Of a stretch of DNA of 64,000 nt, positions 47,095 to 56,700 are shown in pieces (within the stretch, counting starts at the first letter, position 1; each line of letters opens with the position of its first letter). Both the position numbers and the translations under genes were made by a program. This DNA is from Haemaphysalis longicornis. Its lineage: Eukaryota > Arthropoda > Arachnida > Ixodida > Ixodidae. The stretch spans positions 221,221,555 to 221,285,554 of the forward strand of contig CM023449.1 of NCBI GenBank assembly GCA_013339765.2, written 5' to 3'. The notes beneath the pieces are model-generated. The model worked only from the letters and a program-made list of their open reading frames with translations, ran no database searches and was not told the origin of the DNA.

Positions 47095-49938
47095 AGAGAG
47101 AGAATAAACTTTATTTAATGAGAGGAGTCAAGCGGGCGGTTTCCTCAGTTCAGGACCCCGTTGGAGCGTCCAGCCGCCTCAGCTCGGTGGATCAGCCGAA
47201 GCTGCTCTTCGAGGCTAGAGCTGGCCAGCACTTCCTCCCACTGCTCAATCGAGGGATTAGATATCGGGGAAAGTGAGGGGTTAAGCTGGCACTCCCACAC
47301 CATGTGATACAAGGTGCAGGGCGCGTTGCAGAACTGGCACTGTGAGTAGTATATTGTTGGCCAGAATAAGTGGAGTTTGGTCGGGTGGGGGAACGTGTTG
47401 GTTTGGAGGAGACGCCAGGAGCGCTCCTCTGCCTTGCTGAGGGAGGGGTGGCCAGCGGGTAGCATAAGCCTGGTGAGCCTGTAGAATTGGGTCACCTCCT
47501 GGTATGACGTTACAGGGATCGCTGTCTCAAGCCAACTTTCTCGCGGCGCTCGGTTGGTCAGACCTCGAGCAGTCTCATGAGCAAAGACATTACCGCAGAG
47601 GGAAGCGTGAGCTGGTGTCCAGACAATCGACACCCTTTTCCTCGGAGGGTTCTGGCCGAGGATCTTCATGGCGATGCACGAGATGCGGCCTTGGAGGTAG
47701 CTCCTACACGCTGACTGTGAATCTGTGATTATCACTTCCGCTGGGGTCTGCGTTATTGCCAGCGCAATAGCTACCTCTTCGGCCTGTAGCGTCGAGACGT
47801 TGTTGAGAGTGAGGCTCGAGGCGTGGCTATCTTTCTTCGTCACAGTCGCTACCATGGCTCCTCGTCTGGCATAATCTGCGGCGTCCGTATAATAAACCAT
47901 ATCGTTTGAGCCGTAGTTTTTCTCCAGGGCTCTAACTCGCGCCTCTCTCCGACCCTCGTGGAACTGCGGGTGCATGTTTCTGGGCAGCGGGGCCACTCTG
48001 ATGTTTTGGCGTAGTTCGCGAGGGATGTCTACTGTGGTTTCCAGAGGGCGATCAGGGATGTTTATGCCCAGTCTTAGCAGAAGGGCCCTGCCTGCATCCG
48101 TCCCTGCTAGCCGGTAACGTTGACTGAGCAGGTGGCCCTCAATCAGCTCGTCCACAGTGTTGTGCACCCCAAGCTTGAGGAGACGATCCGTGGAGGTGTA
48201 GGGGGGCAGACCCAGGGCTTGTTTATACGCCTTTCGCAAGAGCGTATCTAACTTGTTCTTCTCTGCCTTGTTTAGTAGTGCATAGGGCGTCACATAGCAG
48301 ATTCTCGATACGACGAACGCCTGAACGAGGCGAAGCGTATCCGCCTCCTTCATGCCTCTTCCCTTGGTCGTGATCCGACGGAGCATGTGGGCAATCTGAC
48401 AAGTCGTGTGTTCCAATTTCCTTATCATCGTGGTGTTTGCGCAATCAGCTTGAATTACCATACCTAGAATCTTCACTTGCGGAGACGGGGTGATGGTAGC
48501 ACCGTCCAGCGTGATCTCCATCGAAGGGACATCTGTTTGCCTACCGCCCTTTCTGCGCACTAGAAGCAGCTCAGATTTTTCTGGGGCGCACGAGAGTCCA
48601 CAGTTCTTAGCATACTCATTCACGGTATCAGCCGCCATTTGGAGACGGTCCTGCATCTCCCCGACCGAGCCCATACCGGTCCACACCGTGATATCATCGG
48701 CGTAAAGACCGTGGTGTAAGCCCGGAATCGACGCCAGTTGTTTAGGCAGGCCGATGAGGGCAATGTTGAATAGGAGGGGGGACAGGACCGCTCCTTGTGG
48801 CGTGCCGCGTCCGCCGGTGCGAGTCGGTTGTGTCTGAATGTCTCCAATCTTGAGGGTAGCTTGGCGCCCGGAGAGAAAGTCTCTGACGTAGGTGTATGTG
48901 ACGACTACCACACCCGAGCTCGTTCAGATTAGTGAGTATGGCTTCATGGCTGACGTTGTCAAAGGCTCCTTTTAAGTCTAGAGCCAGGATGGCCTTAGGT
49001 GTGTGGGTGTTGGCCCGTTCTATGATGTCCTCCTTCAGTTGCAGCAACACATCTTGCGTCGACAGGTGCTGTCGGAACCCGTACATGGTCGGTGGGAACT
49101 GCTTTGTGTCTTCGAGGAAGTTCTGCAGGCGGTTGTGCACGACGTGTTCGAGCAGCTTCCCGATACACGACGTGAGGGATATTGGCCGTAGGTTTTCGAT
49201 GCCGAGATGTTTGTTTGGTTTAGGTATTAGGCGCACCTCAGCAGATTTCCATTCAAGTGGGATGGCTCCTCTCTCCCAGCACTGATTGTAGTAGGCTGTG
49301 AGGGATACTATAGAGGGTTCGTCGAGGTTGGCCAATGCTTTGTTTGTGATTTGGTCCTGACCTGGCGCGGTATTTCGGCGGATCTTCTGAAGCGCAGCTT
49401 TCACCTCAGCCGTGGTAATGGGTGCATCCAATTGCGGGTTTGGATCTCCCTTGTAGTCAGGGGCCGCATAAGGTGGGTGTATGGGCAGGTATTTCTGCTG
49501 CAGTTTTTTGAGCAGATCCTGTTGGGGTCCCTCAAACTTGTGAATAATGGTGTTAATTTTCTTGCAGGCTGCGCTTTTGTAATTTGTCGGATCAATGAGG
49601 TATCTGAGCAGTTTCCATGTTTTGGATGCGCTGAGTGTACCGCGGAGCCCGTCGCAGAGCTGCAGCCAGTTCTTACTGCATAGCTCCGCTGCGTATTTTG
49701 CGGCCTGCTCAGAGAGTTTGGCTATTCTCTTCTTGAGTTTTCTGTTGTGGCGCTGACGCTTCCACCTCCTGACGAGGCTGCGGCGAGCCTCCCACAGGTG
49801 TAACAGCTTGGGATCGACACTTGGAGTCTGAACAGTGGTCTTGACTTCTTGTGTTGCCGACTTAATGTCTGTTAGTATCGTGGAAGCCCAGTCACTAATG
49901 TCGTTGATTTCTGAGGCGGATTGGATCTCTCGCTGCTC
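47095..49938 (-). mobile_element. Nested 5'-truncated LINE, related family, opposite strand
   Basis: It lies in the RNase H domain of the larger LINE. Its minus-strand 3' end is TTTATT followed by (CT)n, seen here as GAGAGA...AATAAA at 47,095-47,118. Its 5' end near 49,938 lacks the endonuclease region. TCGAG stands at both edges (47,090-47,094 and 49,939-49,943) as a minimal 5 bp duplication or microhomology. The host codons read straight across the join (D-E-S-K-S-R-L-T-L-K). Confidence 0.88.
47145..49920 (-). pseudogene. Nested LINE ORF2 part (reverse transcriptase and RNase H)
   Basis: It enters at about ISDWASTILTD, with WKRQRHNRKLKKR matching the host element's equivalent segment. The reverse transcriptase follows: APGQDQITNKALANL, RPISLTSCIGKLLEHV, AILALDLKGAFDNV, then a frameshift near 48,900 into a 588-codon frame with GTPQGAVLSPLLFNIAL and LYADDITVWT. 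Next come RNase H (VYYTDAADYARRG, QAEEVAIALA, ITDSQSACRS, VWTPAHASLCGN) and the C-terminal CQFCNAPCTLYHMVWEC (CX2CX7HX4C). A single visible frameshift and 5' truncation suggest a younger insertion than its host. Open sequence beyond 49,938 on this strand belongs to the host element. Confidence 0.85.
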
Positions 49939-50656
49939 TCGAGGCTGACACTCAAATGGTTCCAGGCCCACATGGGTAGGGACCTGATACCAGGATCTCC
50001 GAACCGCAACGAGGAGGCGGATGCCGCGGCCCGTGGTCTCGCCACGTGCCGGACCGCGGCCGCGCCCACCTCCGAAGACGCGACGGCGACCGAAGAAGAA
50101 GGCGAGGAGCAGCTGCTCGATTACGGCGACATCCTCGCGTGGTACAGGGAGCAACGGCGTGGCTTCCCGCCTCCGCACAGGGATCTTACTCGGTGGGAGG
50201 CGGTGAGGTTGCGCCAGCTCCAAACCGAGACTGTGCTGACCCCATCGCTAGCGCGACACGTGTGCCCCGAACTCTACGTGATTGAAATGTGCAGTGTGTG
50301 CGCGAGCGCGAGAGCCACCCTGGCTCACATACTCTGGGGATGTGACGCAGACAGCGCGGACGGTCCGGTGTTACCGCCGCAAGTAGAACAGCGTGTGGGG
50401 TCTACGGACCCAGAAGACCAGCGAAGGGCCGTCCGGCAGCTCGAGGCCGCACTGGCGCTGCAAAGGCGAAAGGGGGACACCCTCAGTAACCCGAGCGGCG
50501 CCGGGGCACGAAGGCCTTGAGGTCTAGGCCCGCGTGACATTAGGACTTCTAGTGTAACGTGAGATAGGGTGAACCCCGCGCCCTGCGCGGCCGGAGGGAA
50601 TCTCGCATGCTGGAACCCAATAAAGTCTACTCTCTCTCTCTCTCAAAATCAGTCGC

Positions 50657-51759
50657 ATTTTTTGTGCTCTTTTTTGTGCCCTTTCGCGTGCGCGTGCGTG
50701 TGCGCGTGCGCTTGTGAGTGTGTTTTGACGCGTTGTGCGGGCTTTGACAGCACACGGTGCGACGCTGCGCCATGATATTTTACCGCATAGCCCTAGAGGC
50801 AGAAGAAAACCACTTGCGGCGCGTATGGGGTTTCGAGAACACGCTGCGGCCGGAGCCATCCCGAGCGGCCGTTCACGGTGGCGGCGTCTGACTCATCGCC
50901 TCTGCGGCTGCGAGAGAGTGCTTTTCTTTGTGTGTTTGAACTTTGGTGGCATGCCCAACACGCGGAGTGCTTGTTGACTGTTACTTGCAGAATGTTACTC
51001 TGCCCGTTCGAGTTGTCCTGTTGTAAGTACGGCAGCGTGCTACTGCCTCTATTGTCGCTGTTCTCTACTCCCCATTAATTAAGCAAGTTAACTTTGGCTC
51101 TGCCTTTGATGTTGGGAACGGAGGCAAGTCTCTGGAAAGCCGCTCGCCCACCATGCTACCACGACTTGACGAGTGTTGGCTCTTGGACGCCTTCACCAAT
51201 GTAGCAGTGCGCTGCCTTTGTTCGCAACGCTCCCATTACCCCGTTTACTCCGTCGATTCGCTGCGGCTACTGAGGTGAGTCTGTACTCCTGAGTGGCCAG
51301 GAAAAGAGGGACTGAGCGGTACGCGTGAGGGCGCTTTATGTACGGGGGTGTTCGTACTTGTGGCGCCCTTTGTAAGCCTATAGTATGGGCGACCATGTAG
51401 TGTGATCCCTGCCTTTGCAGCTGCGGTACTTCCCCCAGTAAGCGTTGGTACGAAATTGCAAGTCGAGCCAATTTTATGGCCACGCTCTCCTGTACTCGCG
51501 TATGCAAGGGAGAGATCAAAAGGCAGAGCCCTTGTGAAAAAGTAGGGTAGGAGAGGGGGGGGGGGGTGCCTCTGAGGGCGCTTATCATTTTTGTGATATT
51601 GAAGGATTCAGGTATACAATAGCGACACCTAATTACTTATGTGTTATTGGGGTTGTACTTTACGGTGGGTTCATCTTACCTAATGAGCCTGCTTTGGTTC
51701 CACTATATTCTGCACCTAGTTCAGCTATCCGCCACCAGGGGCTCAAGAACAAGCGTAAC
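50657..51759. other. No gene seen; right flank of the full-length LINE
   Basis: A GT-rich tract lies at 50,680-50,725 and a G-run at 51,555-51,567. No supported exon. Confidence 0.4.
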
Positions 51760-51865
51760 TCCCAGGGCAGTGCTTTGCTTATAAGCAAAGCACTGCCCTG
51801 GGAATGCTTTAGCCTCAACCTGCTCTAGCCTCAAAAATTTTAATTTTTGAGGCTAGAGCAGGTTG
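51760..51865. repeat. Two neighbouring near-perfect long palindromes
   Basis: The first covers 51,760-51,803: TCCCAGGGCAGTGCTTTGCT at its start, 44 bp, perfect with no spacer. The second covers 51,816-51,865: CAACCTGCTCTAGCCTCAAA at its start, 24 bp arms with a TT centre. Only 12 bp separate them, and the truncated LINE fragment begins immediately after. Confidence 0.95.
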
Positions 51866-52300
51866 CCTGCGAACTAAGAGTTTTGTCGGGAAGTATTCAC
51901 AAAATGATGGGGTATGTGTGGTCTGCGGAAAAGAAACAGAAACTATGCGGCACATAGTGTTAGAATGTGAGGGTATCCATCCAAATCTACATGAAGGGAA
52001 TATTGGGCTTCCAGAAGCCGTAGGATTTAAATGAAGCACAGAGGAAGTGAACTTCAAGGCTGTCGAGGGGACGAAAAGAAGATTAGAATGCTGGTGGACG
52101 AAAAGCAGAGAGGGGAATATTGCCAAGACAGTTACCACCTGTAACAGCAAAAAAAAGTATTTTGTGCATAATAAGCTTTTGTGCCTGCCCTAAGCAGCGC
52201 TAGTATTAAACCAAGAGTGTAAAACATGGGTATATTAGCCCTTTTTGGTAAGATGACATGTCATCACCCCGCTACAAAGGGGAAACCAATAGCAATCATC
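51866..52300 (+). pseudogene. LINE C-terminal fragment with CCHC motif
   Basis: In broken plus-strand frames it reads KSFVGKYSQNDGVCVVCGKE and then TMRHIVLECEGIHPN, again CX2CX8HX4C, with a downstream NFKAVEGTKRRLECWWTKSR block resembling that in the fragment at 38,690-39,117. The 3' end carries an ATC-rich tail at 52,293-52,308. Confidence 0.7.
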
Positions 52301-52770
52301 AATCATCATCTATGGGCGGCGGTCTTTTCAGCATGATTACAAGAAATTTCCAAAATGTACTGCGATGTGTTTCTTACCATGCTATCTTGGGAGTACAAAC
52401 TTCCAGTATGAGCAATGCGGCCTAAGTATATTGGTTCCGTTAGGTTCCCCTGAAGTTTGAAGTGGGAGTGCTGCGGTGAAGCTTCAAACATATTCCTGAG
52501 AAGCTTAAGGAAATATGTGTATATTGCCTCCTGGAATAGCACAATTCTTTGTACCCCTTCGTGCCTCATGGTGTGGAGCACTTTTCGATACAGTCGATAC
52601 ATTTATTTGCGACCACATCATAACACGAACTTCTGTACAAAACGCAATAAGCAAAAACGGTGTATCGTAAAACACTATTGACACAAGCCGCTTAAGGTCA
52701 GTGAAGCTGCGCCCCACAGTAACACAAAAAAGTTTTAGTTTCTCTGCTGTATGGGTGTATTTCATTTTTT
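52301..52770. other. No gene seen
   Basis: Unassigned flank downstream of the M13-like gene's last exon. Confidence 0.35.
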
Positions 52771-52933
52771 GTAACTATTTCCCTTCAAGCCACGTTAAGT
52801 CGTGATAATTCGGTTACCTTTAAAATACGCCCGGTCTGCACGCTTACCTTTGTGTAACTATTTTCCTTCCAGCCACGTTAAGTCGTGATAATTCGGTTAC
52901 CTTTAAAATACGTCCAGCCTGCACGCTTACTAA
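52771..52933. repeat. Tandem duplication, 83 bp unit
   Basis: GTAACTATTT then CCACGTTAAGTCGTGATAAT occurs at 52,771-52,853 and again at 52,854-52,933 with only a few differences. Confidence 0.9.
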
Positions 52934-52951
52934 CGACAACGCTACCTAACA

Positions 52952-53057
52952 CCAGAGTTCAAGTTCATGCAAAAAAATGGGTCAAGTATGACACTGGTAA
53001 ACATGAGACTCTGGGCAGAGTGTTTCATAAAATTTGGGGCAATGGATTTTTCGAGAC
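52952..53057. repeat. Direct repeat, copy 1 (second copy at 53,999-54,105)
   Basis: About 106 bp starting CCAGAGTTCAAGTTCATGCA and ending GGATTTTTCGAGAC, nearly identical to 53,999-54,105. The pair brackets the last exon of the M13-like gene. Confidence 0.92.
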
Positions 53058-53439
53058 ATTGAATACCTGGCATTTTGAATCACGCGCTGACGGCCCAGCC
53101 GGCGCTCCACTCATGGCGAGACTGAGCGACCAAGTGCCGCCGAAGCAGCCGTTAAACCCTTGACAAGTCACATGGTACCGCCAAGGCAAGGCTCCGAGCA
53201 AGCGCTTCTAAGGTGGCTCAGCGCAGCTGCGACACCTCTTCGCAGCGGATCATCTGGCGTGACGTCACACCTGCTACACTTGCACTCCGACTGCTCAAGG
53301 TCACTGCGACGCGATGAATGACCCTGCGAGACCTGTCGTAGTAGAGCTTTGATACACTGCAATTTCTTGGCCGTAGCTTAATGGCTGCACTTTTATTTAA
53401 CAAACGATATATAAACGAAATAGTAAAATAAGGCTCGAG

Positions 53440-53742
53440 TTAGCTTCCTAAGAAAGAGCACCTCGAGCCCAGATTCATAGGACTGCCAGAAGGGCACGAG
53501 AAGGTGTCGGAGAAGTAGGCAGAGATCTTAAGCGGCAGGTTGCACACGGTGTCCCTGGCGCGGGCGCTTCCTCCGCACTGGATGTAGCAGAACGCGATGA
53601 AGAAAAGCATGTCTTCCGAGTAAGTCTCCATCCCCGGCAGTCTGCGGTCGTTGAGGTACACCTCGGATCGGTAGCCGGACCAGGCTGCTAGATGGCCGCC
53701 GTACAGCAGGAAGGCCTCTTCGGTGTTCAACAGGGGGTCCAC
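53440..53742 (-). CDS. M13-like gene, last exon
   Basis: The acceptor GGCAAG opens VDPLLNTEEAFLLYGGHLAA in phase 0. The exon carries LPGMETYSEDMLFFIAF and IQCGGSARA (where active enzymes have the QxWC block), and ends CPSGSPMNLGSRCSFLGS and stop. The Gly-Ser-Pro-Met-Asn and both flanking Cys are the family's C-terminal signature. The segment that should read ENxADxGG is replaced by LNTEEAFLLYGG. It is bracketed by the direct repeats at 52,952 and 53,999. Confidence 0.85.
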   Translation of the reverse strand: MDPLLNTEEAFLLYGGHLAAWSGYRSEVYLNDRRLPGMETYSEDMLFFIAFCYIQCGGSARARDTVCNLPLKISAYFSDTFSCPSGSPMNLGSRCSFLGS

Positions 53743-56700
53743 CTTGCCACGCAGAAAGGAAAGTAAATTTTACAAGCGAATGCTGTGTCTTGGTTTTGAA
53801 TAAGATGAATTCAGGGGAGAACAGGAAGCATAAAATTATCACTAGGGTTGGTTGATGTAAGAGGATTTATCCACGTTGTTTCTTGCATCTATAACCACGA
53901 CGCGTGCAGGTAGTTGTCCGATTGAGGACGCCTGCCGTAAACGCAAAAATCAGGGATCGAGGCTGTAAAGGGTGGCCAAGCTCACCTATATTCTATATCC
54001 AGAGTTCAAGTTCATGCAAAAAAATTGGTCAAGTATGACACTGGTAAACATGAGACTCTGGGCAGAGTGTTTCATAAAATTTTGTGGTAATGGATTTTTC
54101 GAGACTCACTTTTGGGGCTACCGTGTGCGTCCTATTGAAAAATAAATGGTATAAGAACGGCAAGAAGAAAGCATTGATGCCATGCTGCTCGGTGGCTGAG
54201 TATCCTTGTTTCCTTTGTGTCCTTAAGACCAGTTGTGAAAGATCCTGGACACAAATAATAAAATACAGCTTGGCAGCCAAATAACGCCGCAACTCGTTCT
54301 CTGTTTTCCCCGTGCAAGAATTTTTTTCTGTCACTTTTCAAGTCTACAGGGGCAAGCATGGGCAGTTGGCTTGCTCAGTTGTGTGGACTGACATTCATCC
54401 AAGAAAAGGTTTACACGTGATTTACCTCAGCTAGCTGGTTCAAGCTACAGAAAAATAAAAAAAAGAGAAACGGCACAAAAACTGGCGTAACAAAAAATTC
54501 CTCTCATCTGCACTGAATCGTACAAAACAGCGCAGGAAAACACGAGCAGTGAAAGAAAATGACAGTGCAATCTGTGGGCACCATGTGGGTCCCCACGCCG
54601 GCCTCACTGCGCGATTAGGGCTAACTGCCCGGCGCCGCCGACATGGGGTAGCTAGCTCGGCGGCAAAGCTGGCAAAGCCGCGCGAGCGTGCGCGCCTTCG
54701 CACATGCCCAGCCGCGCCTCCTGGTCGCTAGCGATCACGACGCGTGCAGCGCGGGTACTCTAGGCGTTGCCTTCCCTGCCGGCACCCTCCTTTCCCGCTG
54801 GAGACGCTTCTCTGAAACAGAGGTTACGTCGGAAGAATGATTGCTCTGGTTAGGGCTTTGATGCGGAGGTCTGGAACCGCGCTGCTCAAAGGAGCTGGCG
54901 TTCTTCGACACCGAGTCGGCCACGGACGGGTCACCGGGTTCCTGGGGACTCCGTCTCCGGCCCAAGCTCCAGACAGCCTGTGCAGTGCGTGTTCCTTTGT
55001 ATGAACGAGCCATAAAGCCTGGTTTGGCGACAACGCCTGGTTCCGAGCGCATCATTGGCACCTCCTGGTGAGACGAACGAACCCAGGGCGGCGTCCCCGC
55101 GACGCCGCGGTGGGGATTGTGGCTTTGGCTCTCGTGTTTTGGCGATTTAGCCGGGTACCACGGTGCATTTATAGCCGGAAACCCCCCACTTCTGGCGCCC
55201 AACCCGTCCACAAACCTCTGTGCTTTCTTCTTCTCTCCAAACGGGGGTATTCTGCGCTACGTTTATCTGTAATGAACCTTAAAGGAGCCATGAAGACAAA
55301 ATACAAGTTGGGTTTATTAGAAAGACTGCTTAGTCCCGATAACAATGATACCAATATAATCGCAATCTTCGAACAAATAACGGAGATATTAAAGAAAACG
55401 TGTGAAGCAGTCGCGACCCCCTAGCCAATTTCCCGTAACTTTTCTATGACGTCACGGAACCTTGTTTGTGCGATTGGAGGCCGCCTAACTGACCTGTCGC
55501 GACGACACATGACTGGACGTCTGTAATGGGGTCTCTAGTTCCATTCGACCGCATCACTTGAATGCTAACGTGCAGTTAACGCACTGAAAATTATGTTTTG
55601 TTGTTGGCCCGTATGACGTCATTTTGCTCATAACACGTCACTGTGGCGCAAAATTTGAAAGTCTTTAAATGCTTCTTGCTTTTTTTTTCGTTAAAAAACA
55701 TCTTTTGGGGCTGTGATGGAGCTGAGTGAGATACTGAATCCTAGTTCTTTCAAATTAAACGAAGTTGTATTTTCTCTTCATGGCTACTTAAAGCGATAAG
55801 GCAAACGTTACATCGAGTTTTCCTAATTTATGCAACGGTTAGAATGATTGCTCATTGCCCGCTGTTCATAAATATGAGGTCCTGAAGGTAAGCCATTGTT
55901 TCTCTCAAGGGGAAAATCTCTCTCTTCTTTTTTAACAGAGGACATTGTAATTCACTAAAGGAACAGAATGGGGACGCAGCTTTAGTGTAATTACCTTGAA
56001 ATTGCTGCGCTCAATGCATTCCTTCGCTGACTTGAGCCGGGCTTTGGCCCGAGGCGGCAGCGGCGCTCTGGACTTGTAGAACTCCTCGAAGAGCGCCTCG
56101 GCCACCAGCGATCCAATGGCGCCGTACCGGAGGCCCGAGCTGGTCTGCTCGTCGTAGATGGGCAGCGCGGCCGCGATGGGCGACACCACCACCGAGCGGC
56201 AAGCGGAGTCGTAAAAGCGGTAGTAGTTGGCCCTGTCCAGTTGCCGGACGTAGCAGCCGGCCGGCCGCTGGGTGCGCATGAACGCCACGGTGCGACGGTA
56301 GTTCGTGAGCAGCGAATCGCCCATCTCGGGAAGGGCGTGCCACAGGTCGCGCTCTGCGGTGCTCGTGGCGTTGAAGAGCGTGCTGCTGCCGAAGAGGCCC
56401 TTCCGGAAGGGGAATTTGGAGAAGTTGGCCGTCGCGTTGTTACTGGTGACAAACTTTGTGAGGGAGAGATTCAGCGGGTAATCGATGTTTTTGGTTATCC
56501 GCCGGATGTCCTCCTGCGCCTGAGCGGGAGAATGAGAAGGGGCGAGGCCGTATCAGTGTATCCGTGGGTTTCATAGGGCTCTGTGCATGAATTTTGCTGC
56601 GCGTGGAGGGAACCCAACAATCTACATTAACCTACAGCCCCCCCTCCTCCCCCCCTTACGGTGAGCCTCCCTGAGTCCGCGCAGGTTTATCGAGTTGCAC

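Larger units (their letters stand above)
43934..50520 (+). pseudogene. LINE ORF2 (endonuclease, reverse transcriptase, RNase H), interrupted
   Basis: The ATG at 43,934 overlaps the ORF1 stop (ATGGATAG). The endonuclease reads IVVWHWNANGYR, DVIAIQETHAED and later VVCGDFNALH and GSDHYIVEV. One in-frame TAA stands at 44,363. The reverse transcriptase follows: GPDKVTNKAL, LRPISLTSCVGKVLEHV, AILGLDLQSAFDKVEH, a frameshift near 45,800, then GTPQGSVISPLLYNIV and IYADDVTIWA (YADD), a frameshift near 46,095, then GLKCSPQKSQLL. RNase H starts near 46,830 (VYVDVAKV) with QAEEMAIALAA and ILSDSKTAIRSL. It is cut at 47,094 by the nested LINE and resumes at 49,939 in the same frame with LKWFQAHMG and NEEADAAARG. 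A CX2CX8HX4C motif (CSVCASARATLAHILWGC) precedes the stop at 50,520. Four separate lesions besides the nested element mark it as dead. Confidence 0.88.
41509..50656 (+). mobile_element. Full-length I/R1-type LINE with target-site duplication
   Basis: The direct repeat TCAAAATCAGTCGC stands at 41,509-41,522 and 50,643-50,656, immediately after a (TC)n tail and AATAAAG, so the element is 41,523-50,642. At least 12 bp (AAAATCAGTCGC) are certain, since the leading TC could belong to the tail. Removing the nested LINE at 47,095-49,938 and the 120 bp insert leaves about 6.1-6.3 kb. Layout: 5' UTR, ORF1 with coiled coil and CCHC knuckles, ORF2 with apurinic-type endonuclease, reverse transcriptase, RNase H and a terminal CCHC, then a short 3' UTR. 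Frameshifts and a stop make it inactive. Confidence 0.92.

Noticed and set aside
48742..50223. A 493-codon minus-strand gene starting at 50,223
   Set aside because: Its first part lies beyond the nested LINE boundary (49,938) and is the reverse strand of the host LINE; only the inner part is real LINE coding sequence.
54735..55211. 158-codon minus-strand frame in the last M13 intron
   Set aside because: Low-complexity Pro/Ser/Arg composition, no splice sites fitting the M13 gene and no recognisable domain.
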